A stretch of DNA of 64,000 nucleotides. Origin: Clostridium thermarum. Lineage in GTDB: Bacteria; Bacillota; Clostridia; Clostridiales; Clostridiaceae. The stretch spans positions 676,501 through 740,500 of the forward strand of contig NZ_CP040924.1 of the NCBI RefSeq assembly GCF_006351925.1. Direction: 5' to 3'. Position 1 is the stretch's first letter; each line of letters begins with the position of its first letter. The translations under genes were made by a program, and so were the position numbers. Positions 1 through 9,208 of the stretch are shown here, in pieces. Below the pieces are notes generated by a model that saw only the letters and a program-made list of their open reading frames with translations, searched no databases and had not been told where the DNA came from.

Positions 1-1
1 T

Positions 2-1159
2 ATATATTGGAACGGTGCCGGTGCCGGAACCTTTTCAATCTCGGATGGTGTGTTGAATGCTAAGATGAACGAAGGTGGCTATTACCGCTTTGCAACCAAT
101 AATGATAAAACCTACAAGTATGTTGTAATTAGAATAAAGGGTGACGAAAGAGCAGTTAACGATAAGATCTATGTAAGAATAGGACCTGCTGAAAAAGGCG
201 CCATTGATGACAATGCAGAGAGAGGAGACAAATCCCTTGCCCAACTGAAAACACCAAATGGAGAGGCGGTTCCGGCTGTATCAACAGAATGGCAGGATAT
301 AGTGATTGACGTGGAAAAGAGTGGCTTTAGTCTTGGTGGTGGCAGCAATGGTTTCCAAATTGGTACCTGGCAGGCTATGAACTTGGATATAGACTATATA
401 TTCATGACAAATGTAAATCCAAGTGCTCCGGGGGAAACACCCGCTGAGCCGGCAACTCCGGCAGAGCCAGCCGCACCAGCAGAACCGGCAGCACCGGCTA
501 CACCTGCAGAGACGACAAGCCCGGCTCCAACTAAAGTTACAAATCCAGAGGATATAATTACCGGCGCTTTAATAGATAACTTTAACAGAGCAGAATTACC
601 CCTAAGCAATACTAAACTGAGTGATGGTACAACAGTTTATTGGAATCAATCAGGCGCAGGAATCTTCACTATTTCCAACGGAATATTGCATGCTAAGATG
701 AACGATGGCGGTTTCTATAGATTAGCAACCAATAACACAGAGAGTTTCAAATATGTTGTAATCAGAATAAAAGGTGACCAAAGAGCAGTTAATGAGAAAA
801 TTTATACAAGAATAGGCGTAGCCGAAAGAGGAGACATAGATGATAATGCTGCAAGAGGAGATAAGTCCTTTGCAGATATAAAGGGACCAGACGGAAATCC
901 AGTTCCTAAGATCACCAGCTCATGGCAGAATATAGTAATAGACCTGGAGAAGAGCGGCTTTGCCCTTGGAGGCGGGAGCAATGCCTTCCAAATAGGATCT
1001 TGGCAGCCAATGAATCTTGACATAGACTTTATATACATGACAAATACCCTACCAAATCCAAGTACGGGGGATACTTTCCCTGTAGCAGCTGCTGCAGCGG
1101 CATTGGCATCAGCCGCAGCTTTGGTAATTCTAACAAGGAAAAAAGCACAGCAGCAATAA
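2..1159 (+). CDS. Cell-surface protein with two copies of an unrecognised ~150-residue domain and a sortase-type C-terminus (5' end outside window)
   Basis: The reading frame is open from the first bases, so the true start lies upstream. The window cuts the first domain copy after roughly its first 25 residues; that copy runs to about base 417 and the second spans about bases 565-1047. Both contain the same elements (YW, AKMN-GG-Y-R-ATNN, VVIRIKGD-RAVN, RGDKS, GGGSN-FQIG-WQ-MNLDID). A Pro/Ala/Glu-rich linker joins them. The C-terminus has NPSTGD, a hydrophobic Ala-rich segment and RKK, which is the layout of a clostridial NPxTG-type sorting signal, so wall attachment is likely (inference; no sortase gene is in the window). 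The domain resembles a beta-sandwich binding module, but I do not recognise the family. Location beside an alpha-glucoside uptake and phosphorolysis locus suggests sugar binding at the surface. Confidence 0.75.
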   Translation: MYWNGAGAGTFSISDGVLNAKMNEGGYYRFATNNDKTYKYVVIRIKGDERAVNDKIYVRIGPAEKGAIDDNAERGDKSLAQLKTPNGEAVPAVSTEWQDIVIDVEKSGFSLGGGSNGFQIGTWQAMNLDIDYIFMTNVNPSAPGETPAEPATPAEPAAPAEPAAPATPAETTSPAPTKVTNPEDIITGALIDNFNRAELPLSNTKLSDGTTVYWNQSGAGIFTISNGILHAKMNDGGFYRLATNNTESFKYVVIRIKGDQRAVNEKIYTRIGVAERGDIDDNAARGDKSFADIKGPDGNPVPKITSSWQNIVIDLEKSGFALGGGSNAFQIGSWQPMNLDIDFIYMTNTLPNPSTGDTFPVAAAAAALASAAALVILTRKKAQQQ

Positions 1160-1163
1160 ACAG

Positions 1164-1200
1164 AATAACGGTCCTCTTAAGAGTTAAGAGGGCCGTTATT
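1164..1200 (+). terminator. Rho-independent terminator
   Basis: Two 17-base arms (1164-1180 and 1184-1200) pair with one G-T wobble around a GAG loop, just after the surface-protein stop codon, followed by TATTT. Confidence 0.8.
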
Positions 1201-1302
1201 TATTTACATGATTAGTAAATGGAAATATAATATAAATATGAATACTAGTAAATTTAAGCAAGAGTAAATCCTTAGTCACAGCTCAGCAGTAAGGGGGACA
1301 AG

Positions 1303-3078
1303 ATGAGTAGATTATCTGTTTTTAAAAGAAAAAGCCTATATAATAGTTTCTTGAGAAATACCCTGTTAATTCTTATGATAGCAACAGTAATAATTACCGT
1401 GGCCTTATTTTTTTATTCTCAAAATATGATATATAAAGACTTGACCTCTTATCTTTATTCAGCCCAAAGTGAGATGTGTAAAAGTATGGATTTGATAATA
1501 AATGATGTTAATATGGCCTCTGTAAAACTGCTCTCAAGAGAAGGACTATATCAGTTGATTTATAATAGATCAATACCGGACAGTGAAAAATACAGTATTG
1601 TAAAGAAACAGCTTGTTTCAGAGATGAGCAATTATGACATTATCGGCGAAGTGGTCATTATTACTGCGGATGGTAAGGTTTACAAAATGTCCGATGATAA
1701 CTATATAACCCTTCCGGACAGGGCTTTTCTGGATGGCATAGACAAGGCAAAAACCATAACCTATAGTGATGGAATTGCCAGAGGCAGTAACAACGAAACC
1801 TATATTATGATAGGGAGAAAGTTTAGGAATCTGGATACCGGAAACACTAACGGCTATCTGATAATATACTTAAAATCCAACAATCTTATGAAGATATATA
1901 ATCATGTATTGATTAACAACAGCTTTTCCATGCTTGTTAACAGTAATGGTACAATTATGTCTTCAGTAGATAGTGAAAATGTAGGAAAAACCATCTTTGA
2001 CTATGATTACAGTAACCTTGGTGTCAAGGGTTTGAGGCACATTGACTATAGGGGAGAAAAAATGGTGGTAGCAGGTACCTCCTTTAGCAAGCAATTGAAA
2101 ACCATAGGCTTTGATTGGCATATATTGACCTACATAAAAGAAAATAGTATCCAGGTTATTACAAGACAGATCAGTTATAATGTTTGGATAATTTCTGCTA
2201 TAAGTGCAGTCATCGCAATTGCCTTATCCTTTCTGACCGTAGCATATATTTCAAAGCCACTGAGAAGGCTGCAGGCTGCTATGAAGGGCTTCCGAGGAAT
2301 ACGGCAGAATGTTCAGGTTAGTGATAGAGTATATGATGAAATTGGTGAACTGGAAAAGGCCTATGTGGATATGGTTAACAGAATTGATGAACTGATAATC
2401 AAAAACAATGAGGAAAAGGAAAAACAAAGAGAACTGGAGCTATCAGCCCTTCAGGCTCAAATCAATCCTCATTTTTTATACAATACTCTTGATGCAATAG
2501 TATGGCTGGCTAAGATAAAGAAACAACCTGACATTGAGAAAATAACCATGGCCTTGGCAAAGTTCTTTAGACTAAGCCTTCACAAGGGAGATAAATTTAT
2601 CACAGTAGGAGAAGAGATAAGTCTTGTCCAGAGTTTTGTAGTCATTGAGCAAATGAGATTTCCAAATCAGCTGGATATTACCTATAACATTGCGGAAGAT
2701 ATTATGGATATATATATTCTTAAGCTCATATTGCAGCCGGTAGTTGAAAATGCCTTAAAACACGGTATCAGAGAGAAGAAGGAAAACGGAAAAATTCAGA
2801 TAAACGGTATGAGATATGAAGATATGATTATTTTTGAGGTAATGGATAACGGAATGGGTTTTGATCCCCATATGCTGGATGAGTATGACAATCTCGATAA
2901 GAGCAAATCCGGTGGATACGGCTTGAAAAATGTAGATGAGAGAATAAAGCTGGAATACGGAAATAAGTATGGCATAACTATATTTAGTCAGCCCAATTGT
3001 GGTACAACGGTAATAATAAAGGTGGGTATAAAAACTTTAAAGGAAATTAAAGCACAAAATAAAACAGCGGTCAACTAA
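1303..3078 (+). CDS. Sensor histidine kinase, YesM-like
   Basis: This is a membrane sensor kinase of the LytS/YesM class (591 residues). An N-terminal membrane segment (about 18-42) is followed by an extracytoplasmic sensor region of dCache type, a second membrane segment (about 292-318), a HAMP region, and a His_kinase domain with QINPHFLYNTLD, where His390 is the expected phosphorylation site. The ATPase part shows VVENALKHG (N box), DNGMGFD and GGYGLKNVDER (G boxes). An AAGGGGGAC ribosome binding site precedes the ATG. YesM-type kinases normally pair with an AraC-type YesN response regulator and control adjacent sugar-uptake operons. The only YesN-like regulator nearby is the minus-strand gene ending at 7812, on the far side of the ABC importer, and it is the likely partner. 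Confidence 0.9.
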   Translation: MSRLSVFKRKSLYNSFLRNTLLILMIATVIITVALFFYSQNMIYKDLTSYLYSAQSEMCKSMDLIINDVNMASVKLLSREGLYQLIYNRSIPDSEKYSIVKKQLVSEMSNYDIIGEVVIITADGKVYKMSDDNYITLPDRAFLDGIDKAKTITYSDGIARGSNNETYIMIGRKFRNLDTGNTNGYLIIYLKSNNLMKIYNHVLINNSFSMLVNSNGTIMSSVDSENVGKTIFDYDYSNLGVKGLRHIDYRGEKMVVAGTSFSKQLKTIGFDWHILTYIKENSIQVITRQISYNVWIISAISAVIAIALSFLTVAYISKPLRRLQAAMKGFRGIRQNVQVSDRVYDEIGELEKAYVDMVNRIDELIIKNNEEKEKQRELELSALQAQINPHFLYNTLDAIVWLAKIKKQPDIEKITMALAKFFRLSLHKGDKFITVGEEISLVQSFVVIEQMRFPNQLDITYNIAEDIMDIYILKLILQPVVENALKHGIREKKENGKIQINGMRYEDMIIFEVMDNGMGFDPHMLDEYDNLDKSKSGGYGLKNVDERIKLEYGNKYGITIFSQPNCGTTVIIKVGIKTLKEIKAQNKTAVN

Positions 3079-3088
3079 GGTTGACCGC
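3067..3088. terminator. Bidirectional terminator between convergent genes
   Basis: GCGGTCAAC (3067-3075) pairs exactly with GTTGACCGC (3080-3088) around a TAAG loop. A-runs lie on one side and T-rich sequence on the other. The hairpin contains the stop codons of both flanking genes. Confidence 0.75.
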
Positions 3089-4049
3089 GGTATTTTATAA
3101 TTTTATCATGGAGAACCATAAGTGGATTTAGAATATTATCTGCCAAGCTGGTATAGAAGAGAACAAGTATAATTGACAGGGCAGCAGCTATCAATATAAA
3201 GGTGACTTTTAGTCTATGAGTTTCAGCATAGAAATTTTCAAGGGATACAGCCTTAATTATATAGGTATTCTTACCTAAAAGCTTTTCTGCAATTATGAGC
3301 TCATTACCTCCCTTTGATAACATATAGCCCTTGCCTGATGCAATTAGTTTATCAAGATCAGCCTGTTCAGGTAAGGGGAGGTTTTTATTTCCGTATTCAT
3401 AGAGCAGCTTCCTTCCGGGTAGATAAACAGATAGTGTAAAGTCTGAATTAAAAGAATCATAGCTGAAGTACTTAGTGAAGGAAGAAGTAGCAATGGTAAC
3501 GATTATAATTCCAACAGGTTTCTTATCGTAATCAACTTCCCTTATGTAGGAAATAACATCAGGGGTTACTTTGACGGTATAATTATAAGAGGGAATATCA
3601 TCAGTACAAAATATCCACATATCCCCTAGACCATTCCTTTTAAACTCCTGATATTCCTTAGATTTGGAAAATATATCGAAGGCAGGGAAGTTGTAGATAT
3701 TGTTACTTTCATAACGTTGTCCATTATACGAATATACCGTGGAACCAATTATGTCCAGGTTAATTCCCCTTAGATTTGATAGATTATTTGTGACAATAGA
3801 GTCATATTTATTCTCTTTTAAGGAGTTGTCCAGCTTTGTTTCAACAATGAAGTAATCCGTTATATTTTCAATAAGCTTCATAAAATATTCAGTATTTTGA
3901 CGCTGCAGCTTTATGGATTCGCTATAGAATTGTATTCGGTTATCCAGTAGCACATCCCGCATCTTGCTATAGCCTAGTATCATTATAAGAAGTATACAAA
4001 GCATCACTGTTATTACAGATTGCAGAACTATACGCATTTTAGCAGACAA
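3075..4049 (-). CDS. Sensor protein lacking its kinase part (probable truncated YesM-like kinase)
   Basis: The 324-residue product has an N-terminal membrane segment (about 7-26), an extracytoplasmic region similar in layout to dCache sensors, and a second membrane segment (about 280-302), then stops within what looks like the beginning of a HAMP linker (NILNPLMVLHDKI). No DHp or ATPase domain follows. The last codons (KYRGQP, stop) are read from the terminator hairpin of the convergent kinase gene, which suggests that a deletion removed the kinase portion and joined the frame to foreign sequence. The body of the gene has no frameshift or internal stop, so the protein may still be made, either as an orphan sensor or as a decaying pseudogene. 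It is divergent from the binding-protein gene at 4254. Confidence 0.7.
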   Translation of the reverse strand: MSAKMRIVLQSVITVMLCILLIMILGYSKMRDVLLDNRIQFYSESIKLQRQNTEYFMKLIENITDYFIVETKLDNSLKENKYDSIVTNNLSNLRGINLDIIGSTVYSYNGQRYESNNIYNFPAFDIFSKSKEYQEFKRNGLGDMWIFCTDDIPSYNYTVKVTPDVISYIREVDYDKKPVGIIIVTIATSSFTKYFSYDSFNSDFTLSVYLPGRKLLYEYGNKNLPLPEQADLDKLIASGKGYMLSKGGNELIIAEKLLGKNTYIIKAVSLENFYAETHRLKVTFILIAAALSIILVLFYTSLADNILNPLMVLHDKIIKYRGQP

Positions 4050-4137
4050 ATTGATTCCCCCAATCCGATAAGCTTAGCTTAATTATACATAAAATGTAAG
4101 GAGCTTTCAATGAATATAAATTACTTAGCAGATTACT

Positions 4138-4190
4138 AAACCATTTAGCATGATTGCAGCCTTTTGAACCCTTTACCAGTTTTGTATAAT
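4138..4190 (+). promoter_or_regulatory. Promoter of the ABC importer with candidate response-regulator site
   Basis: TATAAT lies at 4185-4190 with a weak TTGAAC at 4164-4169 (15-base spacer). AAACCATTTA at 4138-4147, followed four bases later by GATT, starts 47 bases before the -10 box. The same 10-mer and GATT occur with identical spacing upstream of the GH65 genes (9209-9261). A poor -35 plus a conserved upstream element is what an AraC-type activator site would look like. Confidence 0.55.
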
Positions 4191-4253
4191 TACAGTATAA
4201 GATGTATGAACACATCTGAATCAGAGGATTAAATCTAATAAGGGGGAAAGAAA

Positions 4254-5684
4254 ATGAAAAAGAGACTATCTTTACTACTATTGTCTGCATTACTTGCAGT
4301 ATCATCTCTTGCTGGATGCAAAAAGACGGAAGAGCCAAAAGACACACCTACCACAACACCTACCACAACACCTACCGAAAGCACTGAAAAGCATGAAAAG
4401 GTTACTATTAAAATAGGTATGTGGCCGGAAGACACTAATGCAGATCAAATTGAACTGTTTAACAATTACAAACTGCTGTGTGAATCAAAATATGACTGGA
4501 TAACTGTAGAACCTGCACATTACAAGTACAGCGTAGAAAGCTTTATTCCGCTGGCTGAAAGTGGACAACTTCCAACAGTATTTGAAACCTGGTTCACGGA
4601 ACCACAGAAGCTTATCGCTAACGGCTATGTTGCAGATATTACTGAACAGTTAAAAGCTAACGGCTGGTATGATTCCATGGATCCAAGAGTCCGTGAATTA
4701 TTGTCTAAGGACGGTAAGATTTACGGAGTTCCCAGAGATGGATATGCATTAGGTATGTTTATAAATATCCCTCTATTCAAGCAAGCAGGCCTGATGGATG
4801 GGGATATACCAAAGTATCCAAAGACTATGCAGGAGCTTGCAGAAACCGCTAAAATAATTAAAGAGAAGACAGGAAAAGCTGGATTCGTAATGTTGTCAAA
4901 GGACAATTCAGGCGGATGGCATTTCTCAAATATAGCTTGGGCCTTTGGTGCTGAGCTCCAGGTACAGGAAAACGGTAAATGGAAGGCAAACTTGAATTCT
5001 AAGGAAGCTGTTGAAGCTATGCAGTTTGTAAAGGATTTAAAGTGGAAGTATAATGCATTGACAGATGAAATACTTCAGGATTGGTCCTCCGGTATGCAGG
5101 CTATAGGTACTGGAAATGCAGCTATGTACTTTGCTGCACAAGACGCAATCAGCGTTCCAACAAAGGACTATGGTCTTCCTAAAGATGACATAGCATTGGT
5201 TCCAATGCCGGCTGGTCCTGGTGGACAATACTCATTAATGGGTGGTACACCTTACATGTTCTCAGCTACAGCAACTCCTGAAGAAATCGATGCAGCTCTT
5301 AAATTCCTAGAAATCATGGGTAGAGCACCAGTATTAAATGAAGATACAGAAAAAGGACTTGAAGATGATGCTAAATATCGTCAAGATAATGGAATCCCAG
5401 TTATTCCATCCTTCCAGGTTTGGACTAATAAGGATTATATAAACAAAGTTGAAGAAGTCAGAAAGAACTATGAAAACATAAACTATAATCTATATAAAGA
5501 TTACTTTGAAATTTCTGCAAAGACCCTACGTACAGAAGAACCTAATCTGACCCAAGATATGTATGCTGAGTTATACCCAATTATTCAGGAAGTGCTGACA
5601 AATGAAAATGCTGATATACAACAACTCTTGGATAAAGCAAACAGTAACTTCCAGCAGAAACTTGATGCTTCTGTAAATCAGTAA
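4254..5684 (+). CDS. Extracellular sugar-binding lipoprotein of a CUT1 ABC importer
   Basis: A solute-binding protein family 1 member of 476 residues. The signal peptide ends in the lipobox LAGC, so Cys22 would be lipidated and the mature protein tethered outside the membrane. A Thr/Pro/Glu-rich spacer with a repeated ACACCTACCACA-type codon pattern follows (about 25-45), then the binding domain, with features such as TWFTEPQKLIANGYVADIT and VPRDGYALGMFINIPLF. The ATG is preceded by AAGGGGGAAAG. It is the first gene of an importer with two permeases downstream. The neighbouring GH65 phosphorylases suggest an alpha-linked disaccharide or short oligosaccharide as ligand (inference). Confidence 0.9.
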   Translation: MKKRLSLLLLSALLAVSSLAGCKKTEEPKDTPTTTPTTTPTESTEKHEKVTIKIGMWPEDTNADQIELFNNYKLLCESKYDWITVEPAHYKYSVESFIPLAESGQLPTVFETWFTEPQKLIANGYVADITEQLKANGWYDSMDPRVRELLSKDGKIYGVPRDGYALGMFINIPLFKQAGLMDGDIPKYPKTMQELAETAKIIKEKTGKAGFVMLSKDNSGGWHFSNIAWAFGAELQVQENGKWKANLNSKEAVEAMQFVKDLKWKYNALTDEILQDWSSGMQAIGTGNAAMYFAAQDAISVPTKDYGLPKDDIALVPMPAGPGGQYSLMGGTPYMFSATATPEEIDAALKFLEIMGRAPVLNEDTEKGLEDDAKYRQDNGIPVIPSFQVWTNKDYINKVEEVRKNYENINYNLYKDYFEISAKTLRTEEPNLTQDMYAELYPIIQEVLTNENADIQQLLDKANSNFQQKLDASVNQ

Positions 5685-5714
5685 ATATTAGCTAATATTT
5701 AAAGTGTAGTAATC

Positions 5715-5769
5715 TAGGCTGCGTGGCAATATTTTCCGGGTTATGAGTTAGACAATGCTACGCAGCCTA
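5715..5769 (+). promoter_or_regulatory. Intercistronic stem-loop between binding protein and permease genes
   Basis: TAGGCTGCGTGGCA (5715-5728) pairs with TGCTACGCAGCCTA (5756-5769) with one G-T wobble. There is no clear T-run after it. In sugar importers such hairpins commonly protect the upstream message or attenuate transcription, so that binding protein exceeds permease. That role is inferred here. Confidence 0.55.
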
Positions 5770-5807
5770 TGATATTTTAATAACATGAGGGAGGAGATGG
5801 TTATACC

Positions 5808-6722
5808 ATGAAGAGTGCCTTAAATACATCTACAGTCAGAAGAAAAATTATCAGCAATAAATACCGTTCACATATGTCAGGCTGGGCAATAATGCTGCCA
5901 TCTCTGATATTGTTTGCTTTTTATGTTTGGATACCTCTTATGGAAAGTGTACGGCTTTCCTTTTATAGCACCAAGGGTTTTACTGTTACAGAGTTTATAG
6001 GCTTTGAAAATTATATTAAGGTATTTAAGGATCCTGTTTTCTTAAAGGCCTTAGGTAATACCTTTAAATATATATTCTGGTCACTGCTGATAGGTTTTAT
6101 GGTTCCTATTATAATGGCTATTCTCTTAAACGAAGTTACTTACTTTAAATCACTGTTTAGAGTAGGGATGTACTTCCCTAATGTAGTACCAGGAGTAGCT
6201 ACAGTTATGATGTGGACTTTGATTATGTCACCTGGAAATGGCGGAATACTCAATTCTATTTTAGGCCTTTTTGGAATATCACCACAGGTATGGTTGGAGA
6301 ACCCCAGTTGGACAATTCCCCTGATCGTTGTAACAATGACCTGGAAAAGTGCCGGTTCTACGGCATTAGTATATTTAGCAAGACTTCAGGGTATAAACCA
6401 AGACCATTATGAAGCGGCATCCATAGACGGGGCAGGAATATGGCACAGGATTATTTATATCACTATACCAGGGCTTTTCAGTACCTGCAGAACTTTATTG
6501 ATCCTGCAGATAATTGCGGTTTTCCAAGTGTTATATGAACCAATGGTTATGACCGGAGGAGGCCCTAACAATGCTTCCATTTCACTGATGCAGCTGAATT
6601 ACAGATATGCTTTTATAGATATGAAAATATCACAGGCTACGGCAGTAGGTGTCATAATTGCTATAATACTAGTAGTTTTAACTTGCATTTATAATTTCTT
6701 AAACAGAAATTCTGAGGAATAG
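5808..6722 (+). CDS. CUT1 ABC sugar permease, MalF/UgpA type
   Basis: A 304-residue integral membrane protein with about six hydrophobic segments. The cytoplasmic EAA loop reads YEAASIDGAGIWHRI-ITIPGL, the contact site for the ATPase in binding-protein-dependent importers. A GGAGG-type ribosome binding site lies before the ATG. The downstream permease starts 11 bases after this stop, so the two are co-translated. No ATPase gene is present; in many Firmicutes CUT1 importers share an MsmX/UgpC-type ATPase encoded elsewhere. Confidence 0.9.
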   Translation: MKSALNTSTVRRKIISNKYRSHMSGWAIMLPSLILFAFYVWIPLMESVRLSFYSTKGFTVTEFIGFENYIKVFKDPVFLKALGNTFKYIFWSLLIGFMVPIIMAILLNEVTYFKSLFRVGMYFPNVVPGVATVMMWTLIMSPGNGGILNSILGLFGISPQVWLENPSWTIPLIVVTMTWKSAGSTALVYLARLQGINQDHYEAASIDGAGIWHRIIYITIPGLFSTCRTLLILQIIAVFQVLYEPMVMTGGGPNNASISLMQLNYRYAFIDMKISQATAVGVIIAIILVVLTCIYNFLNRNSEE

Positions 6723-6733
6723 GAGGTAACTGA

Positions 6734-7615
6734 ATGGTGTCAAGGCTTAGTGAGAAAAATATTGGAGCAATAACCTCCTTTGATTTGAAAAAAAGATCCG
6801 TAAAGTTTGTTTATTTTCTTTTAATTTTACTATGTTTTATAATTGTACTTATTTCAATTGTGCCTCCACTTTGGGTAATGTTATCCAGTGTAAAGTCTCA
6901 AGAAGAATTCTTTAGGCAGCCACCAACCTTTTGGCCTGAGGAGTTTCATCCGGAAAGAATAGTTGAAGCTTGGAATAAACTTAAATTTTTACAATACTAT
7001 AAAAACTCCTTTATAAGTGTGGCAGGAAGTGTGATTTGTGCCGTAGTATTTAATGGATTGCTTGCTTATGTACTTGCAATGTTAAAGCCAAAGGGAAGTA
7101 AAATAGTATATAGCTTGATTATGCTGAGCCTTATGGTTCCGGCAACCACAAGCTTAGTTCCACTATTTAAAAATATAGTTGCTTTGAAAATGAATAATCA
7201 GTTTACACCATTATGGTTTGCAGCTGGAGCTAATGCCTTTTATGTCGTTTTATACGTAAACTTTTTTAAGTCAATCCCTTCTTCGCTCATAGAAGCTGCA
7301 AGACTGGATGGGTGCTCAGACTTTCAGATATTTTTCCGCATAGTAGCACCGCTGAGCAAAGCTATGAACATGGTAGTTGCCATGTATGCGGTAAATGCAG
7401 CCTGGTCAGACTTCCTTCTGCCATATCTGGTACTTAAGAAGGACAGCAGTTTTACGGTTATGGTAAAGTTGTACGTTGCCCGTGAAGGCGGTAAGATTAC
7501 ACCGGACCAGCTGATGATGTGCATAACTTTTGCAATTATTCCCCCCATTATCCTGTTTATACTTTTCCAAAAGAGGATTACAGCCGGAGCCACTCTGGGA
7601 GCGGTGAAGGAGTAG
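6734..7615 (+). CDS. CUT1 ABC sugar permease, MalG/UgpE type
   Basis: The second membrane subunit (293 residues) has a first membrane segment at about 27-49, a periplasm-side loop with the typical FWPEEFHPERIVEAW stretch, and an EAA loop reading LIEAARLDGCSDFQIFFRIVAPLS. AGGAGG overlaps the upstream stop codon. It would form a heterodimeric channel with the preceding permease and receive sugar from the lipoprotein. A strong hairpin terminator follows the gene, closing the importer operon. Confidence 0.9.
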   Translation: MVSRLSEKNIGAITSFDLKKRSVKFVYFLLILLCFIIVLISIVPPLWVMLSSVKSQEEFFRQPPTFWPEEFHPERIVEAWNKLKFLQYYKNSFISVAGSVICAVVFNGLLAYVLAMLKPKGSKIVYSLIMLSLMVPATTSLVPLFKNIVALKMNNQFTPLWFAAGANAFYVVLYVNFFKSIPSSLIEAARLDGCSDFQIFFRIVAPLSKAMNMVVAMYAVNAAWSDFLLPYLVLKKDSSFTVMVKLYVAREGGKITPDQLMMCITFAIIPPIILFILFQKRITAGATLGAVKE

Positions 7616-7683
7616 ATTTTTACAATAGATAAATAGAGATTTATGACATATAACTACTTCAAATAATATGACATAAATAAAAA

Positions 7684-7711
7684 TTAAAGGATAGCCAACG
7701 CTATCCTTTAA
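7684..7711. terminator. Bidirectional terminator
   Basis: TTAAAGGATAGC (7684-7695) pairs exactly with GCTATCCTTTAA (7700-7711) around CAAC. It lies between the convergent importer operon and the response-regulator gene. Confidence 0.8.
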
Positions 7712-7731
7712 TAATATATACATGATTTGAA

Positions 7732-7775
7732 GAAATTCAGCCCTGCTGAATTTCAACCATAATTATTCATTACTC
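7732..7775. repeat. Dispersed hairpin repeat, copy A
   Basis: GAAATTCAGC (7732-7741) and GCTGAATTTC (7745-7754) form a hairpin followed by a TAATTATTCATTACTC-like tail. A second copy, in the same orientation and almost identical, occurs at 34293-34336. The two lie in unrelated intergenic spaces 26.5 kb apart. Confidence 0.6.
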
Positions 7776-7811
7776 ATTGCTAATTACTAATTCCCAAAGT
7801 GTGTCAGGCAA

Positions 7812-9077
7812 CTAGTTATGGTTACAATACTTGGAGTACTCGCTTGGTGTCATACCGGTTGAGCGCTTGAATATCTGGCTGAAATATTTTATATCGTTGT
7901 ATCCAACCTTATCACAAACCTCGTAGACCTTGTATTTAGGGTTACTTAACAATTCTTTTGCTGCATTTATCCTGATTTCTGTAAGACATTCATTAAAGGT
8001 TTTTCCAAGGTTGTCCTTAAAAAGATGCATAAGATATGAGGAGCTGATATAAAGGGCATTAGCTACAGATTCCACAGATATATCCTTATTATAGTTGGCG
8101 GTAATGTATTTTATGGCTTCATTTATTTTTCTTGAGGATATATTGTTCTCAGATACGCCTGCGCACAGAATGCGGTTTATGTCTGTGAACATATTCAATC
8201 CTACAGCCTTAATGGCTTCGGCACAGGCAGTGTGAAGTTCTGACAGGTCATTGCATACATTGCTTATGCCTACAGTAACGGTTTGGCCTGTCACTTGTTC
8301 AAACTCATCTATAGCTTCTTTTATGGATCCTTTAATTAACTTCAATGGATTTTTTTCTTCTGGAGCGCTGAGAATAATCATCCACTGCAAGTCTGACATA
8401 TCAGTATATACAGCCTTAAAGTTATTACAGCATATGAAGTTAGATATTATGTCTGTCATTGAATTTTTTAATGCTTGAAGCTTATCTTGAGTTAAGGACT
8501 TCATAAGGTATTCTGAAGAGTTAACATTAAGACACAGAGCAAAATTATCCTTTTCAGAGATGGTGATATTATAAAGCTCAAGCTTCTCACGGATTTTATC
8601 TATGCCCAAAATCTTTCCGATTATGAGATCCTTTACAAAATGCTGTTTAACACTGGAAAGCTCTCTTTCTATTCGTGAATAATGCTGAAGCTTGCTGCGT
8701 TTTTTATTAATTTCTTTCACTGAATCCAAAACTGTTTCCAGTAATTCGTTGTTGTCTATAGGCTTCAAGAGGTATGCAAAGGCACCACTGCGAAGAGCTG
8801 TACGGACATAGTCAAACTCTTCATATCCACTCAAGATAATTACTATAGAATCTAAGTTAGCAGCTTTTATTGCCTTGAGAAATTCCAGACCATCCAGATT
8901 AGGCATCCTTACATCTGTAATAATAATATCAGGCTTGTATTTTAGGGCAAGTTCTAAGCCTGTCCTACCATTATCCGCATCTCCGACTATCTCTATTGAG
9001 TGCTCCTTCCATTCAATGGTTTCTCTGATACCAACCCGAACAAGGTACTCATCATCTACAACTAACATTGAATACAT
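7812..9077 (-). CDS. AraC-type response regulator, YesN-like
   Basis: A 421-residue protein with an N-terminal receiver domain (VVDDE at 6-10 and phospho-acceptor Asp55 in TDVRMP), a middle region and a C-terminal AraC-type double helix-turn-helix (about 315-415, with YISSSYLMHLFKDNLGKTF and VGYNDIKYFSQIFKRSTGMTPSEY). Regulators of this architecture bind sugar-uptake promoters after phosphorylation by a YesM-like kinase. It is transcribed divergently from the GH65 genes and convergently to the importer. The likely partner kinase is at 1303-3078. The shared element at 4138 and 9209 is the best candidate binding site. The chosen ATG sits after AAAGGCGG; the internal ATG three codons later is an alternative start. 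Confidence 0.9.
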   Translation of the reverse strand: MYSMLVVDDEYLVRVGIRETIEWKEHSIEIVGDADNGRTGLELALKYKPDIIITDVRMPNLDGLEFLKAIKAANLDSIVIILSGYEEFDYVRTALRSGAFAYLLKPIDNNELLETVLDSVKEINKKRSKLQHYSRIERELSSVKQHFVKDLIIGKILGIDKIREKLELYNITISEKDNFALCLNVNSSEYLMKSLTQDKLQALKNSMTDIISNFICCNNFKAVYTDMSDLQWMIILSAPEEKNPLKLIKGSIKEAIDEFEQVTGQTVTVGISNVCNDLSELHTACAEAIKAVGLNMFTDINRILCAGVSENNISSRKINEAIKYITANYNKDISVESVANALYISSSYLMHLFKDNLGKTFNECLTEIRINAAKELLSNPKYKVYEVCDKVGYNDIKYFSQIFKRSTGMTPSEYSKYCNHN

Positions 9078-9208
9078 CCTATATACCGCCTTTCAGGTCG
9101 CAATTTTATTTAAATACAGTAATACTGAAATTATGTAAAAGTTCACATAACTATTTTAACATATGTCTCAAATTATTTCATTATGTACGGAATTTAGAGC
9201 ATTTTTTC

